Assembly: GCA_032622095.1 (NCBI GenBank)
Contig: CP136064.1
Span: 188,407,794 to 188,471,793 of the forward strand
DNA length: 64,000 bases
DNA from: Siphonodentalium dalli
Lineage: Eukaryota > Mollusca > Scaphopoda > Gadilida > Siphonodentaliidae
Direction: 5' to 3'
In this document: positions 23,614 through 35,975 of the stretch, piece after piece
Layout of the letters: the number at the start of each line of letters is the position of its first letter
Numbering within the stretch: position 1 is the stretch's first letter
Notes under the pieces: model-generated
The model's database searches: none
Seen by the model: only the letters and a program-made list of their open reading frames with translations
What the model was told of the DNA's origin: nothing
Made by a program: the position numbers and the translations under genes

Positions 23614-24559
23614 CTTTAATTTAATAGGCCTGTATAATTGAATTTTGACTTGACATATATACATCTACCTTCATTATGAATAATCTACCTGGACAACAAA
23701 ATAATCAGTAAATTCTGAGTTGAAAACTCCATCAGACATTGTCGGACAGAGATAAATTTAAACATGACTTGTATTTCCATGTGTTTAATATACAGACCAA
23801 AATTGAAAGCAATTGGATAACTACATGTTCCATATAACTTGAGTTATCATCCAGACACTAAAATACTGAACCTTTAAATTATAAATTAAAAAGGGGAATA
23901 ACCCCAACAGAAATTGATGGGGCCGGACCAAATTTGAACATGACCTGTATTTTCAAGTAAATAAATATGTGTAAACTATTACAGTAATACTATAAGGTTT
24001 GGTATGGTTTGTATTATTTGGGATTTATTTTAGTTTCAGCTGCTACTGGCTGCTTGAGTAGAAGTTACAAACTAAATTTGGTCAAAATCCTATAATGTTT
24101 GTTGGAGTTTACTGAGCTTTTGTCACACAATGGACATCACCTGGAAAAGAATTGTAAGAAGCTTAACATCTGAAAATTGGATAGGACTAATTAAATTTTG
24201 ATAGTCGTCGAAGATGTTGTGAATATAAGTCATGAACCAAAGTTGGTAAAAATAATTATTTGAGTTATCTCAGTTTAATATTGTGATTATGTCATGAAAT
24301 AGAAACAATTTAAGAAGCATAACTCCTGAAATGAAAATCGGGCTGGACACGTTTTAGAACTCAGCCAAGATAAACGTGAGTAGAGCCATGAGTCAATTTT
24401 TGTCAAAATCTTATGATGTTTGCTGGAGTTATAAAGCTTACGTTATCACGATACAGACAGACAGATGGAAAGACAGACCATAGTATGTCAGTTAATCAGT
24501 TTCGCATCATTTCACCATGAAGTTGGATCGACCCTCCCTGAGCATTTAGTGAAGTGTAT
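23614..24559. other. Unassigned AT-rich stretch
   Basis: Weakly repetitive text (GGTCAAAATCCTATAATGTT near 24080 and TGTCAAAATCTTATGATGTT near 24400, about 320 bp apart), suggesting an old direct duplication. No gene. Confidence 0.4.
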
Positions 24560-24563
24560 TTAA

Positions 24564-24758
24564 CCCTTTCATGATGGGAGCTGAGCTGGTGGAGCATAAA
24601 ATATCCTGTGCCAGTGCATTTCCTCGCATATATAAGAGAATGCAAAATGTCAAGATAATTATTATCAGGCCAATGAATTCTCTTATATATTTGAGGCTCC
24701 CTATGAAGAAAATGCATTGGCATGGGAAAAATTTCAGGAAACTCCAGTCATGGAAGGG
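24564..24758. mobile_element. TTAA MITE, family B, shortened
   Basis: TTAA at 24560-24563 and CCCTTTCATGATGGGAGC at the left; CAGTCATGGAAGGG followed by a mutated TTTA at the right. Core hairpins are partly deleted. Confidence 0.7.
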
Positions 24759-25182
24759 TTTATAAGGTTCACAAATGATGTTGATTAACAAATAAACAAT
24801 GAAACACAATCATGTCATGTACTTGAGGTTGCAAACACAGAATGAAAATGAAATCTGAAATGAATCTCTGCTATTACCTGAGTGTGTGTTGACAGTGCTT
24901 TATGTGTCAATATCCACAGCATGACACACAATGCTTCAGCAATGGAGATCGCAGAGATATGGCCTTATCTCTGATCTAGCAAAACTACACTACACCATTA
25001 ATCAATGTGGGCCATTTTAGATCTTATCATTGGAAAACAGTACTGCTACGGTATGTGTATTGATATTACAAGTACTTTTTGTTATAAATGAAAATGAGGC
25101 AAACATTGTTGGTGACTCAAGGCCTTTCTCCATCTCCAGATTTGTTTTGCCTTGATCTATTATTATTATTATTTCTCTGACA

Positions 25183-25629
25183 TCCAGAGAACAAGCCTTC
25201 AAATAGTGTGCCTGTCATTTTCAGAATGAGGTCCCCAGAGGGTGAATTTAGTGATGCTATCCTGCAGTGTGGGCTAGCATCACCAAATTCACCCTCTGGG
25301 ACCTCATTCTGATTAGGCCTCATCTTCTGGGATTTTAATTATCTATAGTCTCTCATTAACATTGTTTTTAGTTACTTTTTCCTTCTGGGAAGTTTCTATA
25401 TCCTCTAATTTGCAGAAGATAAAATGCATAATCAAGGTGACCAACGGGTGAACAACTTCAACTGGGGAAATTCAATCTGATCCTAAACTCCCATAGCAGT
25501 TGAGGCATAAGCAGAACGAGGTTCCCTGAAGGTGAATTTGGTGATGCTAACCTGCCTTGCACCTAAATTCACCCTCTGGGAACCTCATTCTGCAATTGAT
25601 AGACACAATATTTGCAGGCTTGCCAGAGA
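25183..25629. mobile_element. Double-hairpin element, family D
   Basis: Inverted ends ACAAGCCTTCAAATAGTGTG and CACAATATTTGCAGGCTTG. Hairpins on GAATGAGGTCCC at 25225-25312 and 25510-25592. The middle keeps TTGCAGAAGATAAAATGCAT, opposite in orientation to the copy at 1087. Confidence 0.7.
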
Positions 25630-25675
25630 AAGTTGGGGCATGCTGTTCAGATCCTTGAACGCACTGAATCATATA

Positions 25676-25920
25676 CAGTAATGCTCTAAGTAATCGACCC
25701 CTTAACCACAGCAGAATTATGGGTAACTTTTCAGGATTTAGTCGGAAATATGGCTTGTTGCCATTCATCGGAAAGCTCTCAGTGGCTTGTTGCCATTCAT
25801 CGGAAAGCTCTCAGTGAGAGCTTTCCGATGAATGGCAACAAGCCATATTTCCGACTAAATCCTGAAAAGTTACCCATAATTCTGCTGTGGTTAAGGGATC
25901 GATTACTTAGAGCATTACTG
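25676..25920. mobile_element. Palindromic MITE, family A, with an internal tandem duplication
   Basis: TA-flanked CAGTAATGCTCTAAGTAATC palindrome of 245 bp. The segment GGCTTGTTGCCATTCATCGG plus AAAGCTCTCAGT is repeated near the centre (25750-25812), making the arms unequal. Confidence 0.8.
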
Positions 25921-26018
25921 TAGGGTTTGGTCAGATCATGTGCTTATACACTTGCCACAACATTCAGAATGTTTCATGTTGAGATCATGCAGGCCTCAGA
26001 ATATGATCCTGGACATTT

Positions 26019-26098
26019 GCAGAATGAGGTCCCCAGATGGTGAATTTAGCACAGCGGGATGGCTTCAATCAATTCACCCGCTGGGGACCTTTTTCTGC
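26019..26098. repeat. Solo hairpin of family D, decayed
   Basis: GCAGAATGAGGTCCCCAGAT faces CGCTGGGGACCTTTTTCTGC. Confidence 0.55.
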
Positions 26099-26663
26099 TT
26101 AGGCCTCATCTTCTGGAAAGTATCATTATTAACAAATATTTTAGTATCTTTAGAATCTTCATCAGAAAGTTTTTGTTTCTTTTTAGGACAACTTGACGTA
26201 CCTTGCATCTTATTTTATACCTTTGGAATTTTGCTATCCGGTAGCTATACAGGTCCTACAGTTAATGATAATGTCTTTGTGCTAATCACATGCCACATCG
26301 TGTGGTCTGTCAAGACAATAATTGTGTGCTCAACCAATATGGATGACCGATCACCCAAGAACAAGATATTAGGATACACTGGCAATGTATTTTCATTACA
26401 ATAGAATGAATGTGCTTTGCTTGTATATATTCCCTTGATACACATATGTATATTAAACACACAAGCTTCATTCTTCTTGCCGCTTGTTTCTTCCGTTTGG
26501 GTAACCGTGCTGGCCCCTAAAACAATAGAAGCCAAAGTACTAAAGATGACAGGTCTGTTAATGTTATGGAATGGAAGACAAACCAAGTTACTAACAGGTA
26601 CAGACATTTGGGGATGAACATATTGTTGAGCTTACTACTGAATACATAGTGGCATATAGTTAA

Positions 26664-27093
26664 CTAGCTGATGTGCCGACTTCGTCCAGGCTATTTAGGG
26701 ATTTATTTGTGATCGCCTCCATCTGGGCAGAATATAACATTGAAAAGTATTAGGAGAAAGAAAAAAACTATTGTTCGATCAGTCCAGAAACATGCCTATA
26801 TGAGCATGGTCAAGGACACGGTCACACGTGAAATTGGACCTGCCCATATTGTTCCCGAGATCGAAGTAGGCCTACGTACCAAATTTGAGTCCGATCGGTC
26901 GAGGTCCAGAAACATGCCTATATGAGCGTATGAGCGAGGTCAAGGTCAAGGACATGGTCGCACGTGAAATTGGACCGGCCATATTGTTCCCGGGATCAAG
27001 GTAGGCCTACATACCAAAATCGGTCAAGCTGTTTTCGAGTCTATAACATACGTACATACATACATACAGAAGTTCCACAATATATAATAGATT
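26664..27093 (-). repeat. Interspersed repeat J, copy 2 with an internal duplication
   Basis: Opposite orientation to 1716-1992, from CTAGCTGATGTGCCGACTTC to AGAAGTTCCACAATATATAA. The part containing CCAGAAACATGCCTATATGA and TATTGTTCCCGAGATC is present twice, about 125 bp apart. A (CATA)n run replaces the (GTCT)n of copy 1. Confidence 0.6.
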
Positions 27094-28019
27094 ACACGTA
27101 TTCTTGTCGGCATGATCATGATAGTCTCAGTTAAAATGTCCTTGACCTACTTTAGATAAACAAATTTAAAGCGTATCTTTCTCTGTGGGGTATTTAACAA
27201 GCTTATTAGGATGTAAGAGGCTGGAAGAGAGAACATCAGCATGTGGTATCATTATAAAAATTGCTCGCAGTAACATCTAATTACTGAACTGATGGAAGCA
27301 TTATGATATCTTGATTAACTTGATCATCGCAGCCCAACGGGAACCATTCAGAAACTCCATGTATAAACCTCTCATCACTATTTCCTGGTTATATATTATA
27401 CTTGTACATGCATTCGCGCGGTGGAACTTGAATGCAGAATGTTGGTTGGTTGAATGGCATCATGTGATGTCACAGATTATAGCCCTACTCTCTTATAAAT
27501 AGTGTCAGCATGATTATTAATTTCGGAGAAAATTCCCAACATTCACTATTATTTGGCATTGAGACATACTGTAGAGTGTAAACTGCCATCACTATTATTA
27601 ATTTCAGCCTAAATCTGCACCCCAGGGACCAGCCAAGAGGGCGACTTGGGGCAGACATCTTCTCCCTAAAATGTGCCACTTCTCCCTATTTTTGTCCCAG
27701 GGCGAAGTGACTGCTCTGTCATATTCCAGTAATAATATTTCCCAACATCATATATTTACTGATTATAATGGTATTATTACTCACTATAATGGTTTATAAA
27801 TGGGTCCTTGTGTTCTATCCTTCTTATTAGATCACAGAAGATGTTGGGATGTAAATTGAACCTCAGTCATTGTTTCTTCTCCCTGATAACAGTCCTCTTC
27901 TCCCTAATAACCAAACAGGGAGAAGTGACTTCTCACATGACTTCTTCCAATTTGAAACCTCTAGGCTGGGTCCCTGCATGCCACACCCATCACTATTACA
28001 TGTATTAGGCCATCACGAT

Positions 28020-28240
28020 TATTAGGCACTTGTGAATATGGCACATTTGGGCCAACATAAGGCCGCCCAGCGACGGCGAAGCTGGTTTGAATCCTGATCA
28101 GCGCAGATGTTTCTATCTTGGGATCTGTGGTTTCTATGTGCCTATATTTCTGTGCAGTAATTTTCCTGTGAAATTAACCCTCTGCACAGTCTTTCCTCAA
28201 CCCATAAAACTGATGTTGTGATCTGACCTAGATTAATGGT
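28020..28240 (+). repeat. tRNA-derived SINE-like repeat
   Basis: An A-box-like TGGCACATTTGGG at 28039 and a B-box-like GGTTTGAATCC at 28084 resemble a Pol III promoter. The tail TCCTGTGAAATTAACCCTCTGCACAGTCTTTCCTC is shared, diverged, with 47595-47660. No oligo-A end is clear. Confidence 0.5.
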
Positions 28241-28270
28241 AAGCTCCAATACAAATTTCACATCTATTAA

Positions 28271-28526
28271 CCCTTTCATGATGGGAGCTGTGCTGGCGCA
28301 GCATTAAAAACCCTGTACCAGTGCATTCTCTTATATATGCGAGTCACCCATAGGTTGCCTTACATATATAAGAGAATGCACTGGCTTACAAGATCAAGGT
28401 AAATATTGTTAGGCCAATGCATTCTCTTATATATGTGAGGCGCCCTATGGACAACTCGCATATATAAGAGAATGCATTGGCACAGGTTTTTTGCAAAAAA
28501 AATAGGAAACTCCAGTCATGGAAGGG
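28271..28526. mobile_element. TTAA MITE, family B, intact
   Basis: 256 bp between perfect TTAA copies (28267-28270, 28527-28530), with ends CCCTTTCATGATGGGAGC and CTCCAGTCATGGAAGGG. Two core hairpins separated by AAGGTAAATATTGTTAGGCC. One of the best-preserved family B copies here. Confidence 0.85.
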
Positions 28527-28667
28527 TTAAGGGGTTTCCATGCCTGAGCTATGTCAGGATTTGGAAAGTTTAGTTGGAGCTAAACAGAAAACTAGTTAAT
28601 TGTTAATCTAGTTGCCTTGTACACCCTATTAAGGAATCTATACTACCTGAACACCACATCAAGCATA

Positions 28668-28755
28668 CACTAATGCCCTAAATAATCGACTCCTTAACCA
28701 CAGCAAAATTATGGGTAACTTTTCAGGATTTAGTCAATTATTTAGGGCATTACTG
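28668..28755. mobile_element. Deletion derivative of family A
   Basis: Both ends present but only 88 bp long; the palindrome centre is lost. A separate end fragment lies at 28811-28841. Confidence 0.7.
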
Positions 28756-28989
28756 TATGAATGCGTTATATTACCATCATATTTGTAATATTATATACAT
28801 GTAGATTAGTTATTTAGGGTCGATTATTTAGGGCATTACTGTATTATATAACAATAAAAATGTTAAAAAGATGACTTGTTGCTGACCTTCAACATTTCAA
28901 CCTCGAATAATGAGTTTGTGACATTTAAAATGATTTATTCAGAATAATCAAATTTGCTAAAGATTATAGAAGTGTTCGTGAATGGAGGG

Positions 28990-29310
28990 CTCAAACTCCA
29001 GGCAGAGTTATCTCCCATCGCTCCACTGCGATACCACTGCCAAAAGGACATTTGGTAAGGATTTCTGAGATTATCTTAGTTCTTATGCTTTAGGATTAAA
29101 TTTGCCTGTGTCTGGCTCAGTTCATATTGTTGTTATCAATTCCGAAAGATTTACCATTATTGCAAACTTTTGGTGGTCAATATAAGATAATAGGTGACTA
29201 AATATAGTTTCGACGATACGTAAAAATAGATGTATCGGTCCGCAAAGTACAAACTCCGGCAGTGATATACCGCAGTGATAATGGAGAGGTCGCTGCATGG
29301 AGTTTGTAGA
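28990..29310. mobile_element. Small internally deleted relative of element M
   Basis: Ends CAAACTCCAGGCAGAG and CTGCATGGAGTTTG. Its left part matches 6062-6262 and its right part matches 2274-2395, both inverted, joined near 29187. Flanks share GAGGGCT on both sides, slightly offset, a possible target duplication. Confidence 0.6.
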
Positions 29311-31323
29311 GGGCTTTCATTGTTTCATTTATTCCATATTCCATACAAGATTATAGACACATTCATGGTTTTTTCTGTGGGTTTTTTTTCTTGTCGTAAT
29401 ATGGTTTGACAGCCCAGACCATGGGTCCCATTAGTATTCTGTTGGTAATGTCTGTCTGGCATTTCATGTTACCTTTAATACAATGTATTATGATTCAATT
29501 TTCTCGTAACAAAAGACAGCATGAAGTCACCTAATTGTTCTTCCTACTTGTGTTTTATCCGCTTTCTTTCACAAATCGAATGTCACTTGGGCCTTGAAAA
29601 TCAGCTCTATTACTATAGATTTTTGGTGTGAAATGGGGCCTTGGCGTTCCACCATCTTAGCGATTAAGGAAGCTGTTTGCACAACAAATGCTTTTTCCCA
29701 GTATCGAAATAGGTTAATAAATATCTGGACTACCTTTCTGCAAGCAGTATATGTCCAAAAAGATGCATTGATGTCATAAAAAATACAACTTCGAACAAAA
29801 TGTTCGGGCCCCAAAGAAATACTGTGCTATTTGTATTCGTCGGAATTCTAGAATTGGAAATGGAATTTCCCGAAAAGTTATATTGCACTATCTTAACATG
29901 AAACTATTCAAAAACTTCACGCATTGCTTTCTCTTTGTTTTAATCATCATAATTATGTAGTACCATAAATGTTTCAGATCGAAGACACAAACATTTAATG
30001 AGCTAAATTTTTTTTAATAATGTAAGAATCAAAACACGTATTTTCAGTGCTGTATCAAGAAATTTGTTCGGAAATATTCCGCTTAGGTATGTTTTGAGAT
30101 ACCTCTTACCAAATTATGTTTACATAAGTTTGGGGTTGGAATGAACCATGTCCATTTAATCTTGAAGTGTAAAAACCTTTTAAAAAAGTTTATAGTTACC
30201 AGGTATGCCCTATGGAATTATATAAGTTGTCAAATTGCTGGAAATTCTACCTATAGGTTGAGCAGAACTAAAGCCAGCTGTAACATCGTTTGACTTGACT
30301 GGATGTTCAGCATTACACCCGAGGCTACGGACAGTGGGGCAATATTATTCCTAATAAGAGCCCAAATTGGGGACAAGCACTACTAGTATATATAAGTTTT
30401 GTCTCGTGATTGTCATCTTTGTACCGGTCCCATGAGGTTTGAGCTGGAGGTGGTGAGCCTAATGACAAAATTATCTTTCAGATTCTCTTGTGATATGGTA
30501 ATTTACTCACGCTGGCTCTTAGCAGATACTCATTTAGATTTTTATTGGGAGAACAGAGAGGAATATAAGGTGTAATTGTGTTAAGGGATGCCGGCCAGAT
30601 TTCTTCCAACAATTCCATCACAGATATGACTTGACAAATTCAATGGCTGTCGCTAACAGAGATCAGCTATGCTTAGTCTCTCTTATTTCTAAGATCGATA
30701 TTTATTTGTGCCATTTCCAGTCTTCACACTGATATGAGTTATCCATTATATTGTACTAGTATGCGTCTACCGTAAGTTCATTTCAGGCCTGCAAATTTGA
30801 GGTGAACTACCATTCAGTTCGCCTGGAGGTTATCTAAAATGAAAATGCCGCAAACGAAAAACAGTTCGTGCCAAAGTTTTATTAATGCAGGTCTCACCTT
30901 AATTTTTGCTCAATCAAGTCCCAAAATGAGACATTCAAATTTATTATGGTAGATGAATGAGTTGCCCATCTGTAGTTAATAATACCAGTTAGTAATACCA
31001 ATTTGTGTAACTCTCCTGCTAACCTATGGTATGGGTTACGGTTTACCTAAGCACAAACCAAGTGAACAAAAAATAGGTTACACATAATTTTGAACCCTGT
31101 AGGCCTGCAATTTATGAAATTCTTCTATTGAAATTCATGTGAAAGTAAACTGCTAGTAAAAGAGTTTTCATATTTGCGATTTTCAATTTGATTCATTATC
31201 AGTAATAGTGCCCCCCCCTCCTTCCCTAGTGGTTTAGTCGGGAAGCTGCATAGTGTACATGTAACAGTCGCCATAGGTTGCCCAGAGATGGCAAAAGTAA
31301 GCTGCTTCTTCAAATGGCTCATA
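29311..31323. other. Unassigned non-coding stretch
   Basis: No gene seen. The segment 29690-29795 (CTTTTTCCCAGTATCGAAAT onward) matches 63925-64000, a dispersed repeat fragment. Two antiparallel small frames at 29569-29814 lie over it and are probably chance. Confidence 0.4.
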
Positions 31324-31585
31324 TCCCTTTCATAACTGGAGCTTCCTGATTTTTTGCGAAAACCCTGTGCCAATGCATTCTCTTATATATGTGAGTCTCC
31401 CATAGGGAGCCTTGCATATATAAGAGAATTAATGCATTGGCCTAACAATATTTACCTTGATCTTGTAAGCCAGTGCATTCTCTTATATATGCGAGGCTCC
31501 CTATGGGAGACTCGCATATATATTAAGAGAATGCATGACACAGGGTCTTTAATGCTGCACTAGCGCAGCGTCCATCATGAAAGGG
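31324..31585. mobile_element. Family B MITE flanked by ATAT instead of TTAA
   Basis: Ends CCCTTTCATAACTGGAGC and CCATCATGAAAGGG with two core hairpins, but the flanks read CATAT and ATATAT. Either a non-canonical target site or mutation of both TTAA copies. Confidence 0.75.
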
Positions 31586-31829
31586 ATATATTTCTGATTT
31601 GCAATCTGATTCATTGTCATTAAATACTGATAATATAGTGGTGTCCCTGGTGATTTAGTCAGTTAAAGGATATATTATATTAAAGCCACCCAGATGTGGC
31701 TTGTAAACTACATCTTCAAAGAGCATTTATATCTTCAACTTGCAATCTGATCAATTTACTGTTGGTCGTTGGCCGCATGCATCAGCCGCAGGTCTGTGAA
31801 AGCAGCTTTAGTAGGAGTTCTATTTATTT

Positions 31830-31938
31830 GAGGGAAATTTTCAGATAATACGTTCTATGGTCATTTGTCGAACATGATCTTGAACTTATTATCTGAACAT
31901 TTCCTAAACTACTAAATGGGTATTTAGTATAGAAAGAG
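31830..31938. mobile_element. Family C MITE, 5' truncated
   Basis: Keeps TTATCTGAACATTTCCTAAA and the terminal TTTAGTATAGAAAGAG before TTAA (31939-31942). Confidence 0.65.
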
Positions 31939-32601
31939 TTAAAGGTGGTTGAGTGGGTGCATGTTCAAATTCAAACCCTTAATCGAAGAGTAGGAATGGG
32001 ATTAAGTAACTAAAATGAAATTAATTTTACCACTTTACTGCTGCACTCTACATAATCTTGTCTATATTACTTTCTGTTCATTTTTTTCTGTGATGCCTTA
32101 AAGGGTTTAACACAGCTGCCAGTCATGTTTTGTGAAGCATTATAAAACATGATTTCTCAGGTATAGGTTGATATCACCAACACACTGAGTCCATAGAAAT
32201 CAAACAAACAGCTCAGATCATCTTACATTTGTGATCGATATGCTATTAACTGCCTGTAATTCACTGCCAGTGATATAATTTGAGCACTGTGAACAGCCAT
32301 CTATATTGATGATTAAACTCTTGGTGCATGGCAACTGTCATTTCCTTCTCAGTCAGATGATGGTATTGTACGGCAACACGCTGGTTTCATGTCTGGCGAA
32401 ATTATTAGAACGTTCTCAGTTCCACAGTCCTACAAATGAGAAAAATGGTCCAGTCAAACATTTTATCATTGGCAGATGAACTTGCCTTGGCAAAATCTAA
32501 TATTGCCAACCCAACCCAACTCTCACAGGTACTACTGAGGTATTCTAAATGTTGAGCCGGAGAAAATTGAAATTGTTACTTTTTCTAGAAATGAATATTA
32601 A

Positions 32602-32999
32602 AGGTACTCAATCTGATTTGATGGTCCCCATCTAATCAGATTCCAACAACAACATTTTTAGAAAAGTTATCAGAATCGATTAATTGCCCAAAAATAATGC
32701 TAACCACTGTCAACTCTAGTAAGAATTTGCCCGAAACATGTTATTTATCAACAAGTTGATTGATGAAATTTGGCCTTCTTATCAACACAAGCCTCTTGAT
32801 TTTAGAGTTATCAATCTTCATCCTCAATTTGGTCCGAGACCATTGGCACATCGACTTTTTATTGGGCACTAATAAGTCTTGATTGTGAAAAATAATAGAT
32901 TTCAAAAATTGATATCTAATAACCCTGAGCTTTGATAGGTGGGTACCTCCGAAACCAAATAAATAGTAATTGAGGGGCGCATAATCGGATTATGCATCT
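32602..32999 (+). mobile_element. Kolobok/piggyBac-like MITE, family I, copy 3
   Basis: 398 bp flanked by TTAA (32598-32601, 33000-33003). The ends AGGTACTCAATCTGAT and ATCGGATTATGCATCT are imperfectly inverted. The body matches the copies at 2770 and 8016. Confidence 0.75.
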
Positions 33000-33099
33000 T
33001 TAACACATAACTATTCTTCAATATTATCACAGTATACATAGTGTAGTTGTGCTCAATCAATCAAAACGTGAGAAATGAAAATCTTACAAACTGTTGCTA

Positions 33100-33228
33100 C
33101 AGTAATGCCCTAAATAATCGACTCCTTAACCACAGCAGAATTATGTATAACTTTTCAGGATTTGGTCAGAGATATAGCTTGATATCATTCTGTTGTGGTT
33201 AAGGAGTCGATTATTTAGGGCATTACTG
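33100..33228. mobile_element. Family A MITE, centre deleted
   Basis: Both CAGTAATGCCC ends with TA flanks; one arm is shortened, so only the outer stem pairs. Confidence 0.75.
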
Positions 33229-33253
33229 TAGTTTAGTTGGTTATTAACCCTTT

Positions 33254-35206
33254 TTAGCTCAACTTTACTTTGTAAAGTTTGAGCTATTGCCATGGCGTTG
33301 TCGTCCGTCGTCCGTGTGTGCGTGTGTGTGTGTGTACGTAAGGTCGTACCTTTGGTCGGATCATTATGAAATTTGTCATAGCTGTTGACATCAACATTTA
33401 GACCAGAATGATTAATTTTGGGGTCATTCGGTAAAAAAACATGGCCGCCAGTGGCCATCTTGCATTTCAAAATTCAATCCATTAGCACGGGCTACAGGGC
33501 GTACTATTTGTCTGATCGTCATGAAATTTGTCATGGATGTTAATATTGACATGTAGATGGGAACGAGTAATTTTTGGGTCATTCGGCCAAAAAACATGGC
33601 GGCCAGCAGCCATCTTGGATTTTACTCTTTGTATGTCTAAATTCTTTAGCACGGGCTACAGGTCGTACCTTTAGTCTGATCATCATCAAATTTGTCATGG
33701 ATGTTAATATTGATATGTAGATGGGAACGAGTAATTTTGGGGTCATTTGGCCCAAAAACATGGCCGCCAGCAGCCATCTTGGATTTTACTCTTTGTATGA
33801 CTAAATCCTTTAGCACGGGCTACAGGTCGTACCTTTAGTCTGATCATCATAAAATTTGTCATGAATGTTGATAATAACATGTAGATGGGAACGAGTCATT
33901 TTGGGGTCATTCGGTCAAAAAAACATGGCCGCCAGCAGGCATCTTTGATTTTACTCTTTGTATGACAAAATCCTTTAGCACGGGCTACAGGTTGTACCTT
34001 TAGTCCGATCATCATAAAATTTGTCATGGCTGTTGAAATTGGAATGTAGATGGGAACGAGTCATTTTGGGGTCATTCGGACAAAAAACATGGCCGCCAGC
34101 GGCCATCTTGGATTTCAAAATTCAATCCATTCACACGGGCCACAGGTCGTACTGTTTGTCTGATCATCATGAAATTTGTCATGGATGTTAATATTGACAT
34201 GTAGATGGGAACGAGTAATTTTGGGGTCATTTGGCCAAAAAACATGGCGGCCAGCAGCCATCTTGGATTTTACTCTTTGTATGACTAAATTCTTTAGCAC
34301 GGGCTACAGGTCGTACCTTTAGTCTGATCATCATCAAATTTGTCATGGATGTTAATATTGATATGCAGATTGGAACGAGTAATTTTGGGGTCATTTGGCC
34401 CAAAAACATGGCCGCCAGCAGCCATCTTGGATTTTACTCTTTGTATGACTAAATCCTTTAGCACGGGCTACAGGTCGTACCTTTAGTCTGATCATCATAA
34501 AATTTGTCATGAATGTTAATAATGAGATGTAGATGGGAACGAGTCATTTTGGGGTCATTCGGTCAAAAAACATGGCCGCCAGCAGCCATCTTGGATTTTA
34601 CTCTTTGTATGACTAAATCCTTTAGCACGGGCTACAGGTCGTACCTTTAGTCTGATCATCATAAAATTTGTCATGGCTGTTGAAATTGGAATGTAAATGG
34701 GAACGAGTCATTTTGGGGTCATTTGGACAAAAAACATGGCCACCAGTGGCCATCTTGGATTTCAAAATTCAATCCATTAGCACGGGCCACAGGTCGTACT
34801 GTTCGTCTGATCATCATGAAATTTGTCATGGATGTTAATATTGACTTGTAGATGGGAACGAGTAATTTTGGGGTCATTTGGCCAAAAAACATGGCGGCCA
34901 GCAGCCATCTTGGATTTTACTCTTTGTATGATTAAATTCTTTAGCACGGGCTACAGGTCGTACCTTTAGTCTGATTGTCATAAAATTTGTCATGGATGTT
35001 AACGATGACATGTAGATGGGAACGATTCATTTTGGGGTCATTCGGCCGAAAACATGGTCGCCAGCAGCCATCTTGGATTTTATTTTTCTCTTCATGTCCA
35101 TAAACTAGTAATAGACATTCAACTTTCCACATTCCTAATCGCTCCATTGACTGTAATACATTAAATTATTCCCTTTCCAAGTTGAGCTACAGTGTCATTG
35201 ACACTT
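33254..35206 (+). mobile_element. Minisatellite-bearing element, family E, copy 1 (11 monomers)
   Basis: 5' end: a hairpin TAGCTCAAC..GTAAAGTTTGAGCT, then GCTATTGCCATGG, GTCCGTCGTCCG and a (TG)n/GTGC tract. Then 11 core monomers of ~153-167 bp, each with GTAGATGGGAACGAGT, TTTTGGGGTCATTCGG and CATGGCCGCCAG. 3' end: GAGCTACAGTGTCATTGACAC, a short hairpin, then TTTCATT. Variant b monomers (GTGGCCATCTTG.., TTCAAAATTCAATCC) recur at 33451, 34099 and 34746. The architecture resembles pearl/Helentron-related elements (hairpin ends, microsatellite, ~160 bp core repeats). The frames inside are array artefacts. Confidence 0.75.
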
Positions 35207-35255
35207 TCATTATTCTATGCTTATCATTGGATTTAGAAAAAGTTGCAGGTAGATA

Positions 35256-35376
35256 AATAGAAAATCTAATGTTTTTGAGTCGATACTGAAAATTATCTCA
35301 TGAGTACCAAGGCAAATGTATATTTCGCGAAAAAGATAATTTTCATTTCCACTCAAAAACACTAGATTTTATTTTT
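35256..35376. repeat. Hairpin MITE-like palindrome P
   Basis: AAAATCTAATGTTTTTGAGT faces CACTCAAAAACACTAGATTT with a 40 bp loop region. A single arm recurs at 35896-35975. Confidence 0.65.
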
Positions 35377-35895
35377 ATTTTACGCATACTGTGCGTCACT
35401 GGGTCACATTCAAATCTAATACTTCATAATAGAATTAATGCTACTAATAGTTAACATTTTACAATTTGGTGATAGTTACTAGTATTTAAGTTATTAATTC
35501 AGTTATTTCATAGACGTCTGAAACGTCAAAGCTACAATGAAAGTGTAATTTTCTAAATCTTCACTGCTAGCAATGGATAGTGGTTATTATCTGTTAATGA
35601 ATTCTTCTGTAATCTATTGTTGTCTCTTGAATGGGTAGAGTTAAACTTACTTTGATTATTATATATATCATGATAAAATTGTTTTGTGTTGAAATTCGAC
35701 ATACTTGTGAGGAAATCAATGGATTAATAATGGAACTATATTTCTCAGTGTGAGCAGTAAAGTAAGACAGATCAGCTTTTGGCTCCGATGCATCGATTAA
35801 AAGTGTTGATGAGACAATCTGTTATTGTAAATGGTGAATTGCTTTGGAAACGCGTATGTATAAAATATTTATTTTTTTTAGTGTTTTTGAGCAAT

Positions 35896-35975
35896 AAGAA
35901 TAAAATCTAGTGTTTTTGAGTGGATAGCTTAAATTATCTCATTTGTGACCATGACAAATGTTTATTTCGCTCACA
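35896..35975. repeat. Half copy of palindrome P
   Basis: AAAATCTAGTGTTTTTGAGT followed by the TTATCTCATTTGTGACC-like arm, without its partner. Confidence 0.6.

Noticed and set aside
25940-26404. 154-codon frame, the longest in the window
   Set aside because: It starts upstream of a decayed family D hairpin and reads through it; composition is not coding-like.
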